NCBI RefSeq assembly: GCF_030272615.1
Contig: NC_081415.1
Coordinates: forward strand, 507,921,373-507,985,372
DNA length: 64,000 nt
Direction: 5' to 3'
From: Cryptomeria japonica
Taxonomy: Eukaryota > Streptophyta > Pinopsida > Cupressales > Cupressaceae
Positions 33,272-44,674 of this stretch are shown here, piece after piece (the stretch's first letter is position 1; every line of letters begins with the position of its first letter). The notes beneath the pieces were generated by a model, which had not been told where the DNA came from, made no database searches, and was given only the letters and a program-made list of their open reading frames with translations. The translations under genes were made by a program, and so were the position numbers.

Positions 33272-33742
33272 CTACCCATCTTTCCAAATAGTGATTAGGT
33301 TTCTTCTACAGTCATAAATAGCTACTCTATCAAACTGCCAAGGTCTTCCCAACAAGACATGACAAACACTCATAGATACAACATCACACAAAACCTCATC
33401 CCTGAAAGGCTCAATATTAAAATTTACCAAACAGTGCTCCTTTACTTCTATCTTTTGATCATCTTGTAGCCAACCTACCTTATGAGGACAAGGATGCTCA
33501 AGCCTCTTCAATCCAAGCTTCATAACCATCTCCTCAGATACTAAATTATCAATACTCCTAGTATCCATAATAACCTTGCAACACTTACCACCTGATTTAC
33601 ACACAATCTGGAAAAGACTCTTCCTCTGAGTACATTCGGTATCCTTTCTTCTAAATATAAGGGATTCTCCTTTCTCTGGTGCATAGTAAGATCCATTACC
33701 ATCACCTTCTGGTTCCTCATTTTCCACACAACTTCTTGCCAT
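33272..33742 (-). pseudogene. TrC aspartic protease
   Basis: 156-codon open segment of the gag-protease frame. The retropepsin core reads IMDTRSIDNLVSEEM where IIDSGSTDNLVS-like sequence is usual, so the Gly after the catalytic Asp-Thr is lost. CHVLLGRPWQFDRVAIYDC with NLITIWKDG is the conserved second half. It sits right behind the zinc knuckle in one frame. Likely inactive by the active-site change. Confidence 0.88.
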
Positions 33743-34808
33743 TCCCTTCTTACATTCATAAAATCTATGTCTGGTTTCTCCACACTTGAAACATTTATCG
33801 GGGAATTCTCTACCAGTACTGCTACTGCCTTTCCTCTATTTTTTTCGGTTCCAGTTCTTTACTCCACTTAGGTTTTGATTCTTCCTCAACCTTCTACTTC
33901 TCTGTACTCATTTGCCCATTGAATTTATCCATCCCTCTATGGTTATTTGGTTGTCTTCTTCTCATCTTGTCCCCAGCCTTCAAATCATAGTGGTAAGCTT
34001 CTTCAACTGTGGAAACCCTCAACATACTCATCTCATCCTAAATGTTAAATGCAAGTCCATGTATGTACCTTGCCACCTTTTCTCTGTCCATCTCTCTATG
34101 TCCAGATCTAATCATTACCTTATAGAATTCTTTAGTATATTCCTTCAGAGTCATGTTTCTCTATTTCAGGTTCTGCAACTTCTTAAACAATTCCATCTTA
34201 TAGTCTGTTGGTATGAACTTGGCCTTCAATCTTGCAACCATCTGTCTCCACTAGGTGATCTTCAATTCGCCATTCTCTACTCTATCTTTCTACAATTCTT
34301 TCCACCATAAGGCAGCACACCCTTTCAACTTAGTCTGTGCCAATCAGACTCTTTGCAGGTCCTTGGCATCCTCAAATTCAAAGTAATCCTCCAACTCTCT
34401 GATCCAATCGATCATATCCTCTGGGTTCAATATTCTGAAAAAGTTGGAAACTTCAACTTTATGAACTTTACTTGCTTGCGCCACTGCTCTTAGGGATCTT
34501 TCCTCTCTTTCATCTTCTGGTCCTTTAGCCTCTTCAAGCTCGTCACTAGCTTATTCATACTCATCCTTAGATTAAGAGTTTCTTCGCAAACTAGCCAAAG
34601 CGTTTTGGATCTCATTCCTTACTTCATTCTTGAAGTCCTCCATCATCTGATCTACCCTCTGAGGGTTTGTCCTTCTAAGCGGCATCTCCTCTTCCACTCT
34701 GGTGAACTGCCTCAACTCGATGATCTGACTATCGGTTTCAATTGCCTCTCCTTGGCGATCTATTGAACACATGCACAATCTGCCTCCAATTGGCGATCTG
34801 TCCACCAA
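33743..34808 (-). pseudogene. TrC gag, heavily decayed
   Basis: The N-terminus is open at 34808-34572 (MPLRRTNPQRVDQMMEDFKN-like sequence with a helix). The capsid domain is broken by stops and shifts but is recognisable by pieces such as LKQRNMTLKEYTKEFYK and SGHREMDREKVARYMHGL read across frames. An intact CCHC zinc knuckle CFKCGETRHRFYEC lies at about 33803-33762 and runs in frame into the protease. The knuckle and the protease are typical of chromovirus-like gypsy elements. Confidence 0.8.
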
Positions 34809-34863
34809 AAGAAAATACCTCAGGGTTCACAAACAACTCTTCTTCCAGCCAGTTCATAACCAT

Positions 34864-34874
34864 CTCTGATACCA
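34864..34874 (-). other. TrC primer-binding site
   Basis: TGGTATCAGAG on the element strand, two bases after the 5' LTR; perfect match to the initiator-Met type. Confidence 0.9.
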
Positions 34875-34876
34875 TT

Positions 34877-35033
34877 TGATGCAGCCATAACCAGTGAAAC
34901 CCTCAAAAGAGAGCTGGCCGACTTATGCAACAAGAGTAACACAACGAAAGCAACTTGAAAACATAGCAAGATCATATAAATAGATCATATTATTTCCTTA
35001 GAACTTCCAATAACCATCTGGTTATCATGATAT
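34877..35033 (-). repeat. TrC 5' LTR, first part
   Basis: Matches 31895-32050 of the other LTR and is interrupted at 35033 by solo LTR S3. It resumes at 37439. Confidence 0.9.
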
Positions 35034-37438
35034 TGTTAGACACAATGCACCACTGAGTGGGGGGTGAATCAGTGGTTCCTAAACTTTCCCCTTTAACTAG
35101 CTTAGGTGTGTATACCAGTTATGGGATCTAACACAATGCAGACTTACCGGTTAGTGAGGAGACTAATCACAAATGAAATCACACACAAAGGGACATCACA
35201 TAACACTAGCATGTACGAGGAAAACCCAAGATGGGAAAAAACTCGATGAGAAATGTTGCTGGAGTCTACTACTCCAATCCAGCCTCACAATGAACTTTTG
35301 ATTACAATATTTAGGGCACCAACCGAAGGAGCACCAATCCCTGTTTTTAGGGCACCAATCGAAGGAGCACCTGCCCCTGATTTTAGGGCACCAACCCAAG
35401 GAGCTACAATCCCTGCACTGAGCTCCATCTCAGTGAATACAAAACATAATCATTTTCAAGCTAATAACCTTGTTACAAATGGATTTTGTAACTCTTCTGC
35501 AAATCTCTCTTTTGGATCTTCTATCCAGTTCACTGTCGGTTCTCTACCTCACTCACTCACTACTGCAATCTTATCTTCTTATTGCAACCTTATCGGTTTA
35601 GCTACTTCTCCTCCTTTATCGGTTCTCTCTCTGGGTTGCCTCTTCTCTCTACTACTCTGTTGCTCTTCACCGGTACTACACTCTACCAGTTTTGTGCCTG
35701 CCTTCTCTGCAGTTACCCTCACTTCTTCTTTGTCGATATGGACACTACCGGTTCTGCACCTCTATTGCCGATTGTACCCTTCAACCTGGTTCTCCCTCAG
35801 AGTCAGTCTCTTCTCTTTCTCCTTGATGAGAACTTGACTGTTTTTTCTCACATGCAAAAGCAACTCTCTTCCCTTTTGTAGCACTAAGAAATATCTTTGG
35901 CTTCTGTAACTCATCAATTAATCTCGCTGTTGTCATGCATTCGTCATCATGCCTCCTATTTTTGGCAGCCTGCTTTTGACCTGTTAGTTTATTTCTTTGT
36001 CGATCACCAAGATTGATTTTGTGGTTTCCTTCACTTGCCTCGATCTCCTCAATCAATTTGAGCAGGATCTCAGTTGTCCTCCTGACCTTGAGCCACAAAC
36101 CCTTGCAATGCATCTCGTGAATCTCGCAATCAACATAAATGTCCACCTGTCACCATCTACCTCACCGCCTGACACTTTACCAACTTAACACACTGACCTG
36201 AGCATGCATGCCACTTCACCTCCACGTGGCAGCTATGTTGGCATCTACCTTTGTGTCGGTATGGATTGGATCACCGACCAAATCCATTACCGAGTTCATC
36301 TACTGGCTTGCTAACCCTCAACCTAGTCAGTCATCAACCTTGCACTTTGCTTCTCTTCCGGTGGAACTCTCAACCGGTCATCACTCTTGCTAACCTTCCT
36401 TATGCACATCTTCATCAGATGGGAATCTCCTGCATCTGCACCTTGTCCATATTACCAGTGGGCATACATAGCGGCAAACACCTTGATGACACCATGTCAT
36501 CAACCTTCAACTAACTCCATCATCAATCCGACCATTTTCTTCTATTTGCATCTGCTCAACCTTGTCTTCTTCTTCATCAGCACAAACCATGTCTCAACCG
36601 GTTTGTTAAAGTGACAAACCCATCACTCTTTATCTATCCTGGCAACTCAACATGCCTTCTCTGTCGATCCAGTGCATATCCATGATCTCATGCACTTGAG
36701 TCATTTTGATGATTCACCAGTAGATCCAATGTGTGCCTTCAAACACCTGCCTTCTACTTCTATCTTATCTCATAGATTCTAAGATGCATACTTTTCATAA
36801 TAGGAGATAAGATCCACTTACTGGTGGTAGTGATTCCTTGTCATCTACATCCTACAATGCACTCATGTGGCTTCCTTGTTTGTGCAACATATAATCAAAC
36901 AGGCACATGTGATCTAGTGTGGGCATTTTCATTATCAGTCATCTCTTCACATGGTGACTACATCTTCATCTGGCGGGAGTTCTGTTGTTCTACATCCACA
37001 CAACATACCGGTGACCTATACAACCTTCTCCTCTCGTGTTGATGTGTTTTAGGTAACATTCCACCTCTTCATCACAAACAACAGCTCAAGCACCTTGCTC
37101 ATCTTTCTTGTACACTGGTCATAAGCTTGCCGGTTGACAACCACTCACTTGGTTTATTTGTCTTCTTCATGTCAATACATCACTTTAACAGTTGACATGC
37201 TCTCCTTACTGGTGACAGACTGTACCGATAGCCTGTCCATCTCAAATACACAAGTCAACCACTAACTTGTGTATCGGTGACTCCAATGGTCATTCCTGTG
37301 ATCATTCCTTTGAATGACATTTTCTTCTTTACCGGTGACCTACAAAACTAGTTGACATCAATGACTTCATGTCAACAATACTCTCATACTGATTGTTCTT
37401 TTATACTGGTTGACATCAATGATAACACAATGCCAACA
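35034..37438 (-). repeat. Solo LTR S3 nested in the TrC 5' LTR
   Basis: 2405 bp from tgttagacacaatgc to caatgccaaca. It interrupts a sequence that is continuous in the other TrC LTR (ggttatcat...aatcatt), proving insertion after TrC. Flanking 5-mers gatat and catat agree at four of five bases. Same family as S2 (20308). Contains a triple 36-bp repeat. Open frames inside (35253-35837 etc.) have no domain. Confidence 0.92.
35311..35418. repeat. 36-bp tandem repeat, 3 copies, in S3
   Basis: Units beginning ttagggcaccaa at 35311, 35347 and 35383. The related S2 copy has a single unit at about 20582, so the array expanded in this lineage. Confidence 0.92.
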
Positions 37439-38099
37439 CATATAATCATTGAAGAATATCTGACAGTTAACTGGTTACATGCATGCTTCAAGCCAAATAC
37501 AATCCAACTAGGACTCAAAGAATCAACTAGATCACTAAATGTGAATCTCAATCCTTATTCTCAATTCTACTTCCTCTGCGCTTACAAATGATTGCATAAT
37601 ATCATATATATACCCACTGGAACATATTCGGGTTAGACTCATAAGATTACATTTACCAATGCAGGAAAATGAAACATGTAACTAGGTCGACCTTAAGAAT
37701 TAAAGAAATCTTTCCGAAAAATAACAACCAATAGGTGCAGTTCAGCACGAAGGTTAGACACACGCCAAAGAACATCAGACAAGATCCCAAATAGGTCCAC
37801 ATGCCAAGAATCACTCTGGTAATGAAGGAAAACCAACTGGTAAGCACAAGAGCTAGCCCATAACCTAGAAACAGTAACCGGAAGCGATAATTGACCGAAA
37901 AAGAACCCAAATGAACTAAAAATCTAGAATTCAGCACATGAACTAGCCTGAAAACCGAAAACAATATTTTCCACGAAAAGCAAGTAACTACCGGTAAGAA
38001 CATAGAAAACTACAAAATGAACTAAACAAGAACAAAACTGAAAGGAGATATTTTTAGTTGATGCAAGATTGCTCATCGACTAGGGATGCTCCTACATCA
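37439..38099 (-). repeat. TrC 5' LTR, second part
   Basis: Resumes the LTR after S3 and ends gctcctacatca at 38099, followed by the target duplication agtag. Confidence 0.9.
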
Positions 38100-38104
38100 A
38101 GTAG

Positions 38105-38739
38105 CTTTTAGGTGAAGTATCAAGAGGAAACCAACATTCTCTAGGAGTCCAAAGGTTCATTCTCGTAGCAGGTTACACATAGCCTGAGAATGTTCCCATG
38201 TATCACTAGATTGTTGAGTTTACTCAGCAGGGTACAAATCTAGGTGATAACAGTTTTTAGCACGACCGATGGTGCACGTTTGAACTATCCTAGGTCAAGA
38301 TATTCTCTTTCTTTGTCGATATTGGTGTGTATGTCAGCATAATCTACCTTTGGAGGTAATAAAATCACGCACCTAGTGGCTCTAGAAAGAAAATGTCTAT
38401 TGGTTTCAAAGATACAAGTGCTGGTATGCACCTATTTTGCTAAAACCACACTTGGTTTTTATTGCTTTCAAGGATTTTAATGAGTTTCCAAAATTTTTGA
38501 ATGACTAAAGTATGTCCTCATTTCAATGAAATGTGCTTTATTTTTCACCATTTCACAAAAACATTGCTCCTACACCCTCTTATTAGCCATATCAATCCGA
38601 GAAAAATGTTGCCTTGATCCAAAATGGCCATGCTACAACAAGCCATCAACATTCTCCACATATTTGCCACCCACCCACTTCTGCTCAATCATTATGACAA
38701 AATTTACATACTCTCAATCAACCTCAAAATAACCTATTT
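38105..38739. other. Unassigned sequence
   Basis: No LTR or domain recognised. The last 100 bp may already belong to the decayed gene that follows. Confidence 0.45.
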
Positions 38740-40257
38740 GTGCCAAACCAACAATGTCACTTTCTCAATCAGCTTCAAAAAATAGATAATATGGAGCTGA
38801 GTGACATCAAAAAGATATTGTTGGTCTTCAATGAGATATTGGAGGTTATCAAAAGACAACAGGAGACTGACTTGCAACAAGAAGAATTGGCTTACATGGC
38901 CTACCTTTATGAACAAAAGTTAAAGAACCAAAAAAGACAATGCCAAGAAGATCTGGCAAAGGAGGAAGAGAAGAATCTTTTGGTTTCTCAAACTCAAAGA
39001 TTAGAAACTCAAAAAACTCTTACTTTTCCAAATCCATTTTTTGAAGCTATGAATGAACCTGTGAAGGAAAAGATTCTCAACTCTAGGTTTCCAAGCTTCA
39101 AGTAAGAGTAGCCTTTTGAAGAATCCACTTGCATTCAAAACGCCCAACAAATTTGACAAAATCACCTAACAAGTCAACCCACTTCTTTTCTTACAATTCA
39201 TCTTTATCCTGGTGGACTTGTGGTTTACCAAGAGAGTTGGTCTAGTGAACAAACAAAGAGATTTTGTGAGGGGTAAAATGAGTCTTCTGCTGATAATACA
39301 CTTGTCCATGAAGTCCAAACTAAAAAATCAGACTTGCAACTAGGAAATGGTGAGCAAAATAGGTTGGGACGACAAGATGTCAAGCAAGGAGGAGGTCATG
39401 AGCATCAAGAATTCACTTTTGTATTTGATGAACTACCTTGTTTTGATGACAAGGATGAAAAAAACATGCAGACATTAGCATCAACATAAGCTTTGGAGTA
39501 GTTGGACCATGATGAAAGGTTGGTTTATGAAGATAAAAATGAGGTTTCCACTATTTGGTTTGATGAATTCCCTTCTTTTGTTGAGAGAGACGAATATAAT
39601 CTACTCATAACAACATCAACAATAGTTTTAGAACATAAAGATAATTATATTTAGAGTTTGGAGAGTTTGATGAGAGTTCTCATGAGGCAAAGTTTAGTTC
39701 TCCCATTCAAACGACCAAAGAAGTTATTGAAGAGCATACATTTTGGAATGAGATGGAACTTGTTTGTTCAAGCTTAGATGCCAAACCAGTATCCCATAAG
39801 CTAGAAGATCATGAGTAACTTGAGAAAGATGAGATTCAAGAATCTATTTTCCAAGGTGGGGGTTTTGATATTTTTTCAGATCCTCAAGAAGGTTCTTCTA
39901 AGGTTAAAATAGAACATGTTATACACAAGGAAGATAAAAAAGGGATTTGAGGAAGATTATTTTATCTACATCATAGAGGGGTTTCGTTCAAAACTTTAAG
40001 ATGAATCAACACTTCCTAAGGTAGAAGTTTGTAAGCAGCGTAATCAGGTTGAAGAAATAGCCATGCTTTCTTTTGAATCACATGAGTTAGCTTCTTCCAC
40101 TCAACAAGAATTAGTTCATAAATATGAGACCAGGAAGGAGAGTTCCAAGTTTGCCTTGTCAAGGGGATGTCCTATAAGGCATCTAGCTATAATGAAGGCT
40201 AACAAATCATTTGAAATCATGCTCATGTCCAAGTATGAGGTTTTAACAACAATGTGA
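38740..40257 (+). pseudogene. Decayed acidic protein gene of unknown family
   Basis: From 38740 a frame runs to about 39650 with roughly seven stops (first at 39103). It then shifts by one base twice and ends at 40255-40257; about 500 codons in all. The first 121 codons form a Gln/Glu/Lys-rich coiled coil (about residues 35-95), then NPFFEAMNEPVKEKILNSRF. Two related acidic boxes, FVFDELPCFDDKDE and WFDEFPSFVERDEY, occur at about 39420 and 39560. No family was recognised. It could be an additional gene of an old retrotransposon or a host pseudogene; retention of amino-acid bias across stops supports former coding. Confidence 0.55.
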
Positions 40258-40516
40258 CCTTACTCATTCACACCAGAACAACAGTATGGACAACCAAAAT
40301 GTTGGTAAGTGAGATTGGTTAGTGTAGGATAAGTTGGGTTTTCAAGTTAAATAAGTGTTGTTGCACATTAGATTAGATGCAGTTTTCATTTTCCTAAGTG
40401 CTTTGTGCACTGTTAGTTAGTTGTTAGTGAGTTTGGTGGGTTTTCTGGAAGCTTTCATTTCATTTCTTTGCTAGGCCGCCATAGGTAAGATTGCAAAGCT
40501 ATTTCTTTAACTCCAT
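40258..40516. other. Short unassigned gap before CoD
   Basis: No feature seen; the last five bases, tccat, would be the left target site of CoD. Confidence 0.4.
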
Positions 40517-41152
40517 TGTTAAATATATATAGCTCTGGTAGGAAATTTGTTAGTAATAACTATATATCAATAATATACTTTTCATATCTAGTTGTCATTA
40601 CAAATCGATCAACTATAAATCTCTATGTCACCTCGTAAGAATTTCGATATCTATCCTATGTTCATTGCATATCGATTGAGGAAAATTAAACTAAAAATCA
40701 TAAATAATAATAACTAACAAATGATAGATTGCAATTACGATTTGATTAACCAATTGATGTGTATTGGATTATGATAGCAAATTGGTGTATATTGAATCAT
40801 AAAGGGACACGATTTTAAAGGGACGTGTTCCTCATGAATGTGATCTTTGATCTCGATATACATATGCCTTATAGTGGCATGTGTAAGGCATTCGATACAT
40901 ACAAGAAAAAATACATTCCTTCAACACAGTTCTATGTCAATCTGAGTTTCACTTCATCATCAATTATATTTGACAAATTTACAACAAGGGTACGATATCA
41001 TCATATCCAGAAATACATTCGTATGATTCTTTGATAGCCTATTAAATTTAAAAGTTGTCAAAAGCATAAAGGACTGATCCATTTACTGTTATCAATATAA
41101 TTCAAGAATTCTGAAATTAGATTTACCTAAATCTGGTCACTGAACCTTAACA
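40517..41152 (+). repeat. CoD 5' LTR
   Basis: 636 bp, begins tgttaaatatatatagctct and ends ccttaaca. The start resembles 45047 (tgttgaatatgtatagcttc), and both share an aaagggacacga block. Confidence 0.7.
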
Positions 41153-41165
41153 TGGTATCAAAGCC
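41153..41165 (+). other. CoD primer-binding site
   Basis: TGGTATCAAAGCC directly abuts the LTR end; one mismatch to the initiator-Met type TGGTATCAGAGCC. Confidence 0.88.
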
Positions 41166-41252
41166 AGCATAAGAAAATATCAGATCAAATTGATATAGGC
41201 AAATCCATCCTCTATTTATCCTCGAATTCTTTAACTCCCTTCTACGCACAAA

Positions 41253-42087
41253 ATGGTGAATGGTGTTAGATTTGAGTATCGACTTGAAGGAGAATTAAAC
41301 TTTGTATCTTGGAAGTTTAGAGTTATGTTTTCCTTCGGGGGAAATGAATTAGACAAATCCGTGAAAGATGTCATACCGGAACAAAAAGAAGAGGATGAGA
41401 AGTTTCAATGGAAGAGAAAGAACAACAAAGAAATGTAAATGGTGGTTGACTCTGTGAAATATCATATTATACCAATTATCTCAAAATTAGAAACGGCCTA
41501 TGACATGTTAAAAACATTAGAAAGTATGTATGAGATAAATAACACTAGTAGAGCTCTTGCATTAAAGCAACAACTCCATCATGCAAAAATGATCAAGGAC
41601 GAATCTACCACCTCATAACCGAGAGACCAGCTCTCCACCATTGGTCACACAATTAAAATTAAAGAGTTAACCATGTTGGCCCTCAATGGTCTCCCTTCTT
41701 CTTGGGAATCATTCATTCAAGGGATAAGTGCACGATCTAAACTTCCTAAGTTTGATCGATTGAAGACAAACTGCATTTAAGAAGAGTCAAGATTGGCTAC
41801 AAGAGGTATTGGTCAAAACTCCACAAATGAAGATATTCGTGTTCTTGCCGCACACTCCTCAAAGAAGAAGGGTAAGAAAGAACACTCCAAAAGAAAGAAA
41901 GATGAAGAATCAAATGGTTCTCCTACACACAAAATAAGGAAGGACATTTAAAAAATCCAATGCTCTAGATATGACAAATATGGTCACTACGCAATGAAAT
42001 GTCCAACCAGGACTATGCCTTAAGCCTCCATTGCGGATGTTTGTGAGATTATTCCACAAAAGGATTTAGATGGATTCATATTCTGAT
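41253..42087 (+). pseudogene. CoD gag
   Basis: One frame from ATG 41253 with stops at 41436, 41616 and later, and no frameshift to about 42087. Copia gag sequence (YDMLKTLESMYEINNTSRAL, LALNGLPSSWESFIQGI) is followed by a Lys-rich stretch and a zinc knuckle CSRYDKYGHYAMKC, with Tyr replacing the second Cys. After 42087 the sequence no longer resembles copia protease. Confidence 0.88.
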
Positions 42088-42387
42088 TTGAAAGATGCTA
42101 TAGAGTTTTGAAGTTATATTTGTAATGAAGAGATTAAAATTCAGGAGGAATATGTAGAGGACTTTAGTGGAGATTCTGAGATTTTGCATTTTCATTTTTA
42201 TAAAACAAATATCTACCAGCAGAGGTTCAACAGTTCACTTGTGAAATCCATAGAGGCACTTGTGCTGGTAATGATAGCATCTAGGGTTACAAAGCCAAGA
42301 TTGAGACAAGAGGGATCTCTCAGTGAGAGGGAACATACTGAAAGGGGATTTGGTTCTAAATCTCGAGATGATCATATTCTTGCCTAG
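42088..42387. other. Unassigned CoD interior
   Basis: Sequence between gag and the first 179-bp copy; no protease or integrase motif found. Confidence 0.4.
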
Positions 42388-42566
42388 GGCTTGATCTTAT
42401 GACAGCAGATCCATGGTGGTTTTGGATCTAGCACTTCCAACTGTATAAGGATCATACCAGATGATAAGAGTCTCATAAAGAAAGATATCTTCCATGATTG
42501 GGACCATGTGAGCAGGGGATGCTTCTATGACAGAGGGAGCAACTAAGAGGATGTGCTTCTATTGAT
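42388..42566 (+). repeat. 179-bp direct repeat, left copy
   Basis: Starts ggcttgatcttatgacag and ends cttctattgat, touching the start of S4. Differs from 43737-43915 at about 7 of 179 positions, with no indel. Confidence 0.95.
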
Positions 42567-43736
42567 TGATGAATACTAAGAGGGGGGGTGAATTAGCATA
42601 CCAAAAAATACTGTACTCAGTCTCTAAACAGTTTAGCAGATAACCGGTGAAACAGACTCACTAATAAACTGGTTAAGGTAAATGCAAACCAAATAGCAAA
42701 CGAAGCATTCACCCACAAAAGCACAATCACCATAACACAAGATATTTGACATGGAAACCCAAATGGGAAAAACCACGGTGAGTAGAAACTCATAAGTAAC
42801 TATCTGCAGAATAGTAACCAGACTGGTTAAGGTCATACAATGTTCTTCACCAGAACAGATCCTATTAGGAATCTAGATCTCTGTTAGGAGATAAGTCCTG
42901 TTAAAGACTACCTTGTTAAAGGATTTCAGTAAGTCTTGTTAAAGACTACCTTGTTAAAGGATTTCAGATCCACAGTTGTGAACCACCTTGTTAGCGGATT
43001 TACAAAGGCTTTGCCGAACCTACCTGATTAAGGGTTTCAAACTTGTCGAAGATATTAGTAATCAACAAGTGAATGATCTAGACAATAGCACAATATGCTT
43101 AAATAGATCCTTGACAGCTCATTGTTAATGCATTTCAACATTACTTTAGTCTTCAATATCTCCACACTCTATCTCTTCACATAGACCTAATCTTCTCTGC
43201 AATGATCGCACTTAACCTTTTCTCTTCTATGTCTCACACTCTATCTCATACATGCAAACCCTATACATGATGTCCTTATAAAGGAAATTGATTTCATGTC
43301 GGTCCAATAGAATTAGACTACAAGTTCCTAGGTTCAGTGCATCTAGACACATTTGGTAACACGACACAAAATCACCACCAAAGTTTTGGTGGATGATAAC
43401 TCATCACACATTATAGTAATACCGGTTGGAAACTCATCACAAAGTAATACCGGTTAATATAATATACCAATTACCGGTTGTCAAAAACAAAGACTGGTAG
43501 ATCGTAGTGTTCTGATCAAAAGTTAACTACCGCTTGGTTCCTTCATACCGCTTGAGCTCCTCGAACCACTTGTGGTCTTCATACAATCTGTGACCAGTAA
43601 ACCATTTTCTGCAAAACACCGAGTCTAAAGACTATACATTCAATAATACACAATACCGGTTGGAGCAATTACCTGTTGAGCATAACTCATACATCAAGAA
43701 AGTGTGTGTCCATCAATGACAATCAAAACATCATCA
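42567..43736 (-). repeat. Solo LTR S4
   Basis: 1170 bp, tgatgaatactaagagggggggtg to aaaacatcatca, with TGATG...CATCA ends and the ggaaacccaaatgggaaaaa module near 42754. The adjoining 5-mers (ttgat and ggctt) do not match; instead 179-bp copies abut it on both sides. Confidence 0.85.
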
Positions 43737-43915
43737 GGCTTGATCTTATGACAGTAGATCCATGGTGGTTTTGGATCTAGCACTTTCAACTGTATAAGGA
43801 TCATACCAGATGATAAGAGTCTTGTAAATAAATATATCTTCCATGATTGGGACCATGTGAGCAGGGGATGCTTCTGTGACAGAGGGAGCAACTAAGAGGA
43901 TGTGCTTCTATTGAT
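43737..43915 (+). repeat. 179-bp direct repeat, right copy
   Basis: Begins ggcttgatcttatgacag immediately after the CA of S4 and ends cttctattgat, after which unique sequence atctgagg continues. Confidence 0.95.
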
Positions 43916-44009
43916 ATCTGAGGATCATGGTTATATTGGTTCAGAGGGAGTGGACCATGTCAAGATGGTTTCTCTAGTGACCAATCAAAGGACTATGATT
44001 CATGGGATG

Positions 44010-44345
44010 GAGCCTCATGTATGTAGGTTGGAAGGCCTTTATGTTGACTCCTAAGTCATGATATTCCTGGACAAATAAATACTTGGTGAGCCTGAAATAC
44101 ACCAAGAGTGATGCAGACTCCAACCTTGTATTTCATGAAAGGTCAAAGCATGTGAAGATCAAGTATCACTATGTTAGAGACATGATGGAAAGGTATGTTA
44201 TTTAGTTAAGATACATTAGTACTGATGAGCAGACAACAAACTTTCTCACCAAGCCTCCCTTTAGAATAAAGTTTTTTTACTTTTGAGGTAAGCTTGGTAT
44301 GGTGGAGAATGAAGCCCTAGCTAAGATTGAGTCTCAACATCATTG
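44010..44345 (+). pseudogene. CoD RT fused to RNase H terminus
   Basis: RT-like sequence YSWTNKYLVSLKYTKSDADS (after a stop where Trp-like sequence is expected) passes directly into FHERSKHVKIKYHYVRDMME, the end of copia RNase H. STDEQTTNFLTKPP and GKLGMVENEAL follow. About 300 codons that normally separate the two are missing, so an internal deletion joined them. Stops at several codons; ends at TGA about 44343. Confidence 0.82.
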
Positions 44346-44583
44346 ATTTGGTTATATGTCATACTAATGTATTCTTATATTTGAGAAAAGATGTTTAAAG
44401 TGTGAACTCTTGATTAATGCATTTCTCTTTTAGAGAGACTTGAGGTGTAAGCCCTTTTCTCACCCTTTGATATGGTTCGTGGTGAATGTCATATGTGTGA
44501 CTCCATGACAAACGTCGCATGAGAGATTCCATGATGATTTTATTGTACTTGTGTGTTTATCCTTTGGATGAGCCATGGTAAAT

Positions 44584-44664
44584 ATCATTGTGAGGTGACG
44601 ATCTCACAATGATGAACACTTGTACATCTCACCATTATTGTAAGGTGACGATCTCACAATAATG
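44584..44664. repeat. Two perfect hairpins upstream of the 42-bp array
   Basis: atcattgtgag (44584-44594) pairs with ctcacaatgat (44603-44613); cattattgt (44633-44641) pairs with acaataatg (44656-44664). Both loops contain ggtgacgat, so the two hairpins are themselves a duplication. Confidence 0.9.
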
Positions 44665-44674
44665 TTTGTATAAA

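Larger units (their letters stand above)
31895..38099 (-). mobile_element. TrC: pol-less Ty3/gypsy element (TR-GAG type) with nested solo LTR
   Basis: Minus-strand element with LTRs 31895-32717 and 34877-38099 (the latter split by S3 at 35034-37438). The perfect target duplication agtag flanks it at 31890-31894 and 38100-38104. A primer-binding site lies at 34864-34874. The internal region is only 2159 bp and codes for gag and protease; no RT, RNase H or integrase is present. Such elements must use enzymes from relatives. Confidence 0.9.

Noticed and set aside
35253-36614. Chain of plus-strand open frames in solo LTR S3
   Set aside because: Inside an LTR with clear ends; Ser/Leu/Thr-rich translations without domains.
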